Shown: positions 54,401 through 57,160 of the stretch, piece by piece
Layout of the letters: every line of letters starts with the position of its first letter
Numbering within the stretch: position 1 is the stretch's first letter
Virus record (IMG/VR): IMGVR_UViG_3300009182_000073
Location: 1-57,160 of that record
Length of the DNA stretch: 57,160 nucleotides
Source: a virus
Strand: one strand, 5' to 3'
Program-made: the position numbers and the translations under genes
Notes under the pieces: generated by a model
The model's database searches: none
The model's input: the letters and a program-made list of their open reading frames with translations, nothing else
What the model was told of the DNA's origin: nothing

Positions 54401-56315
54401 TTACTGGTTGTTGGTATAATGTATATTCGCCAGATTTAACAAATACGGTTGTCCAAGAATTTGCTCTGTTTAAAGCAGTGTGAATATTAGCCAATGCATT
54501 TGCTACAGAATTACCAGAATTATTATCGTTACCACTCTTTGAAACATATAATACGTTACTTACAGGTGCTTCTATTTGTGATCTTAATAATGCTAAACTT
54601 TGATTTAATGGATTAAGCGTAATTGCTTGATCACCATTAACAAAAATATTACCTGTAGTATTTACTTCACCTGTTATATCTACTGGTTTGTTTATTACAA
54701 ATTTATTGCCGGTACTTGCATAAGTAATATTAGCATTTGCGCCTGCAATAGATATACCTGCACCATCAGCTGCGGCAGCATTTATTGCACCGTTTGCTAA
54801 TAATAGATTCTTATCTTCAATGTTTACTGTTGATGCATTTAATGTAACAGTATTTCCCTGAACTACTAAATCACCTGCAACAGTTAAGTTATTTACAGAA
54901 ACATCGCTAGTAGCAAGATTGGCTAATACTCTTGCATTTGTATAATATAAATTAGTGCCTTCAACTACATTGGCAGTTGTCAAGTATGGAGTTACTGCGG
55001 ATATAACACGAGCATTTGTATAATATAATTTTGTGCCCTCTACTAAATTAGCAGTGGTGAAATTACTAATCGATAATACTGTATTTGCTATGTTTGCTGT
55101 ATATGCAACATTGGCAATACTTGCTGTCTCGGCTGTTACAACTGTCGGAATAAACGCACTTCCATTCCATACTAAAGCATAACCATTCTGCACTCCAGTA
55201 ATATCAACGTCTGTAAATACGTTAACACTCATTTGTGCTACATTAGCAAATACTCTAGCATTCGTAAAGTATAAATTACTACCCTCTGCTAAATTCGCAG
55301 TGGTAAAATTACTAATCGATAATACAGAATTAGCTACATTTGAATTATCCGCAGTATTGGCATGGTCTGCTTGGAATGCAACTAACGCAGTATTAGATGT
55401 GGCAGCACCACCTACTGTGCCTGCAACAAATGCAGTTCCATTCCAGGACAATATACCGTTCGTTTGAATACCCGTAATATCAACGTCTGATAATACGTTG
55501 ATACTCATTTGAGATACGTTAGCTAATACTCTAGCGTTTGTAAAGTATAAATTGGATGCCGTTTCTATTACATTAGCAGTATATAATCCATTCCAAATAT
55601 TAGCAGTAATTTTTGTTACTGTTATATTGGCACCTTGCGCAGAACTGAATACTTCTACACCATTGATAACTAAAGAATTAGAAACTATTGAGTTTGCTGT
55701 TATGTTGCCTGTTGCTAAAATAGAAGTTAAGTTAGCATTTGAATCAGAAAGCAAAACATCTTTCCAGGCAGAACCATAAACTTGTACGGTGGCAGTATTA
55801 GAATTATATACTAAATCTCCTGTAGAAGGAGTAAAAGTATCTCTTACTGTTTTAGTAACAGGATTTAATCTTAATGCCGAAGATTGGACAACAACTGCGC
55901 CACCGTTGATGCCGTTGGCAGCAAGGTTAATATTTGTGGCAGAAGATAATGTAGGTACACCTGTACCTGTGCTGATGAATGAATTTGCTGTAACAGTATT
56001 TGCCGTTAAGCCATCCGTTAGGTTTAGATTACCCTGAACAGTAGAATTGGTTAGAGCAGTTAATACTCTTGCATTTGTGAAATAAAGATTAATGCCTTCA
56101 ATTACGTTTGACGTGTATAAGTTATTCCAAATATTAGCAGTAATTTTTGTTACTGTTATATTAGCGCCCTGGCCAGAACTAAATATTTCTACGCCATTAA
56201 CAACTAACGCATTTGTACTTATTGTTCCGTTGGCATTGACATTTCCGCCGACGTTGATAAAAGCATCAACGAACGCGTTGCCATAAATCCTTGTCCCACT
56301 TAGTAATTTTGCCAT
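51408..56315 (-). CDS. large fibre protein with beta-helix and Cys-containing repeats
   Basis: A 1635-aa protein. N-terminal fibre repeats (NLYFTNARV units; GQGANITVTKITANIWN twice) precede a region at about residues 585-800 typical of a right-handed beta-helix: NVLYVSKSGNDNNSGNSVAN, VFVKSGEYTLYQQPVTIK and VGLVGDNLRTTTIRP. After this come two pairs of helical repeats with CARDTGLILDSL or CSRDVGYMIDSV and the TYPGFF.NANNFVD segment. It ends FNKALFSVMTPYILAIEG. The beta-helix is reminiscent of phage depolymerases, but no active site can be named. Confidence 0.85.
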   Translation of the reverse strand: MAKLLSGTRIYGNAFVDAFINVGGNVNANGTISTNALVVNGVEIFSSGQGANITVTKITANIWNNLYTSNVIEGINLYFTNARVLTALTNSTVQGNLNLTDGLTANTVTANSFISTGTGVPTLSSATNINLAANGINGGAVVVQSSALRLNPVTKTVRDTFTPSTGDLVYNSNTATVQVYGSAWKDVLLSDSNANLTSILATGNITANSIVSNSLVINGVEVFSSAQGANITVTKITANIWNGLYTANVIETASNLYFTNARVLANVSQMSINVLSDVDITGIQTNGILSWNGTAFVAGTVGGAATSNTALVAFQADHANTADNSNVANSVLSISNFTTANLAEGSNLYFTNARVFANVAQMSVNVFTDVDITGVQNGYALVWNGSAFIPTVVTAETASIANVAYTANIANTVLSISNFTTANLVEGTKLYYTNARVISAVTPYLTTANVVEGTNLYYTNARVLANLATSDVSVNNLTVAGDLVVQGNTVTLNASTVNIEDKNLLLANGAINAAAADGAGISIAGANANITYASTGNKFVINKPVDITGEVNTTGNIFVNGDQAITLNPLNQSLALLRSQIEAPVSNVLYVSKSGNDNNSGNSVANALANIHTALNRANSWTTVFVKSGEYTLYQQPVTIKKRVGLVGDNLRTTTIRPANVTQDMFYVNNACYVTGFTFRDHQSPSAVFSYNPDGSAGFITTSPYIQNSSSITTTGTGLRVNGDYVSGLRSVVVDSYTQTNEGGIGIHMLNRGYTQLVSVFTICCDIAILAENGGFCSITNSNASFGRLGLVARGVSTPLTYGVFTGTTETDTGTQYIFANLTARPNYGDAVLFANYNRDKCARDTGLILDSLAIDLAYGSNTQSAFAGLQYWGQSTSAIANEQSQTVAAISFVKSLAANVTANVTPTQSYQANVFQVRGPGGNSSANINAEFDLIANIITGGTVGVTDRIIPNGLDVTSNVSLNRTANLLLSNKSFIAAETVAYIRQTYPGFFSNANNFVDVANSEITCSRDVGYMIDSVTFDLLHGGNRQAIMSGTYYYNYSVDTTQINNQVVQTGAAYNYIGSIISKIVTNKKVAAYNQEKCERDTGLIVDALAFDLAYSGNTQANFAGLQYWSQTESAIKNQNTETLAAITYAKQLASNVVLKNLITSVKQANVTQSLTGLAGTEAETTVVDTNFELIKDIIANGTVGVTDRIVSNQYPANTNVNVSRAANLITNNKSFIQAEVIAYVNQTYPGFFANANNFVDAANAQTTCSRDVGYLLDSIIFDLKHGGNKQSVQSGTYYYNYNANTTQINNQIVKTGQAYDYIGSIIGNIIQNLPVTTRQTYVTQNTTAATAATSTETATILTDISLITSIITNGPSVAKAKLPIGANASTNANVVNATKIILANKEFIKAETIAYINDVLFDPPYQILARQNTTAASAATYTEANLIINNINLITNIVSQGPSVAPPKRPINGNVSVAANSYNAAKIVLANKDYITAEVLGYISKEWANISNGSVAFYTVANSTPMVGNVSYVTLLEGVTDTTILANSTLTLHQPSYISALGYTFEYIGSGTSIQTALPYNGGFPIQDNEVTEEKGGRVYFTSTDQQGDFRIGTELVFNRVDGTISGRTFNKALFSVMTPYILAIEG

Positions 56316-56340
56316 TTCTTATCTTTTTATTAATACTTAA

Positions 56341-56348
56341 TATTTATA
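56341..56348 (-). promoter_or_regulatory. T4-type late promoter for the 1635-aa fibre
   Basis: TATAAATA on the minus strand, 26 bases upstream of the ATG at 56315, with an AAAAGAT ribosome site between. It is intergenic, which fits a true late promoter. Confidence 0.65.
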
Positions 56349-56352
56349 TTGC

Positions 56353-56571
56353 CTAAAACCCGGTATATTCGTCAAAATATCCTGCTACTTGGTATTTGCC
56401 ATCTATATATTCTCTTTTAGCCAAACCATTTTGTATTGGATTAAGTGATACTTCATCAAATTCTGCAGCAAATAATGTGCTTCCGGTTTCACTTATTTTT
56501 GTTTGTGAGACTTCATCGAGTCCATTCACATATAAAATACCTTGATTAGTTAATCTTGTTCCTGCTGTCAT
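56353..56571 (-). CDS. small fibre-associated protein
   Basis: A 72-aa protein, MTAGTRLTNQGILYVNGLDE..., sharing an ATGA overlap with the fibre gene before it. The middle (STLFAAEFDEVSLNPIQNGL) is of a type I recall next to large T4-like fibre genes. The C-terminus is acidic and aromatic (YQVAGYFDEYTGF). Probably a small virion part that fits onto a fibre; unproven. Confidence 0.6.
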   Translation of the reverse strand: MTAGTRLTNQGILYVNGLDEVSQTKISETGSTLFAAEFDEVSLNPIQNGLAKREYIDGKYQVAGYFDEYTGF

Positions 56572-57160
56572 AAGAATATAGTATCCAAACTAAGATTTGC
56601 TTCGTTATAGTATTGATATACTTTTACTACACCCGTAGTATTTGAATAATTTAATGCAGTTGATACTTTCAAATTACCAACAGTAATATTACCCGTTAAT
56701 GCTGATAATACTCTTGCATTAGTATAATATAAATTATTACCTTCAACTAGATTGGCGGTTGTAAAATTACTTATACTTAAAACAGTATTTGCAATATTTG
56801 CATTATCTACTGCGCTTAACGGAGCACTTGCAACAAATGAAGATCCATTCCATACTAGGGAATATCCTGTTAACACCCCAGTAATATCTACATCAGCAAA
56901 TACATTAACACTCATTTGCGACACATTTGCAAATACTCTTGCATTAGTGAAATACTGATTCGTTAATTCTGTTACGTTAGCTGTTGTTAAATCTACAATG
57001 TTGGCTTTAGGTGATAATAATCCAATTACATTTGCAAATACTCTTGCATTAGTGAAATACTGATTCGTTAATTCTGTTACGTTAGCTGTTGTTAAATCTA
57101 CAATGTTGGCTTTAGGTGATAATAATCCAATTACATTTGCATATACTCTTGCATTCGTGA
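56568..57160 (-). CDS. C-terminal part of another repetitive fibre, cut by window edge
   Basis: The frame stays open to the right edge, giving 197 codons of the C-terminus. Repeats around QYFTNARVFANVIGLLSPKA and NIVDLTTANVTELT are followed by SVNVFADVDITGV and YSLVWNGSSFVAS, which match parts of the 1635-aa and 2560-aa proteins. The end is KVYQYYNEANLSLDTIFL. So this is a third long fibre of the same family; its length is unknown. Confidence 0.8.
   Translation of the reverse strand, partial: TNARVYANVIGLLSPKANIVDLTTANVTELTNQYFTNARVFANVIGLLSPKANIVDLTTANVTELTNQYFTNARVFANVSQMSVNVFADVDITGVLTGYSLVWNGSSFVASAPLSAVDNANIANTVLSISNFTTANLVEGNNLYYTNARVLSALTGNITVGNLKVSTALNYSNTTGVVKVYQYYNEANLSLDTIFL
56959..57160 (-). 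repeat. tandem 105-bp coding repeat at the right edge
   Basis: The block 56959-57063 recurs from 57064 to the edge with 2 differences in 97 comparable bases. Each copy encodes a 35-residue unit containing SPKANIVDLTTANVTELTNQ. More copies may lie beyond the window. Confidence 0.75.

Overview
The window is a continuous piece of a large, AT-rich tailed-phage genome, apparently a T4-like myovirus of a Gram-negative aquatic bacterium. This rests on a gp61-like primase, T4-type late promoter octamers (TATAAATA), class I ribonucleotide reductase, ThyX, an inner/outer spanin pair (which needs a Gram-negative envelope), several small proteins of the kind conserved in marine and freshwater T4-like phages, and very large repetitive tail-fibre proteins. 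Essentially every credible gene lies on the minus strand, so the transcription order is from high to low coordinates. No tRNA, rRNA, CRISPR array, integrase, transposase or reverse transcriptase was seen.

Right end (57160 to 40131): virion host-contact genes. Three long fibre proteins are built from short repeats of the YYTNARV type: a partial one at the edge, one of 1635 aa with a predicted beta-helix, and one of 2560 aa. They are followed by a 109-aa beta protein, a glycine-rich adhesin, a small fibre protein and a subtilisin-like protease.

Middle (40129 to 27963): replication, nucleotide metabolism and lysis. The order is conserved unknowns, primase, ThyX, the spanins, ribonucleotide reductase alpha split into two ORFs, a Cys-rich protein, a holin-like protein, IscU, two A-type Fe-S carriers, reductase beta, small zinc-ribbon-like proteins, dCMP deaminase, a cytidylyltransferase and a GIY-YIG nuclease. 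Most neighbours overlap as ATGA or TAATG, so this is one or a few long operons. Enzymes that supply deoxynucleotides and the Fe-S scaffold and carrier proteins are therefore made together.

Centre-left (27961 to 10796): a second host-contact region. It holds six tandem glycine-rich proteins and two LamG-like proteins. All eight share a short N-terminal adaptor plus a proline hinge with different C-terminal heads, which looks like an interchangeable adhesin set. After them come an amidotransferase-like protein, a coiled-coil membrane protein, a second copy of the beta-protein/glycine-rich module, and four or five other structural proteins.

Left end (10634 to 1): early genes. These are many small proteins (membrane, HTH-like, zinc-binding, unknown) plus a SleB-like endolysin, a metallophosphoesterase, a small GIY-YIG protein and an AAA+ ATPase. 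They are organised in short operons driven by near-consensus sigma70 promoters, all with a spacer of exactly 17 bp. Most have a stem-loop directly upstream, like the promoter/stem-loop (PeSL) cassettes known from T4-type phages. A gene-free stretch (about 2180-2550) carries three 46-47 bp-spaced palindromic TATAATAG repeats and may be a regulatory or origin region.
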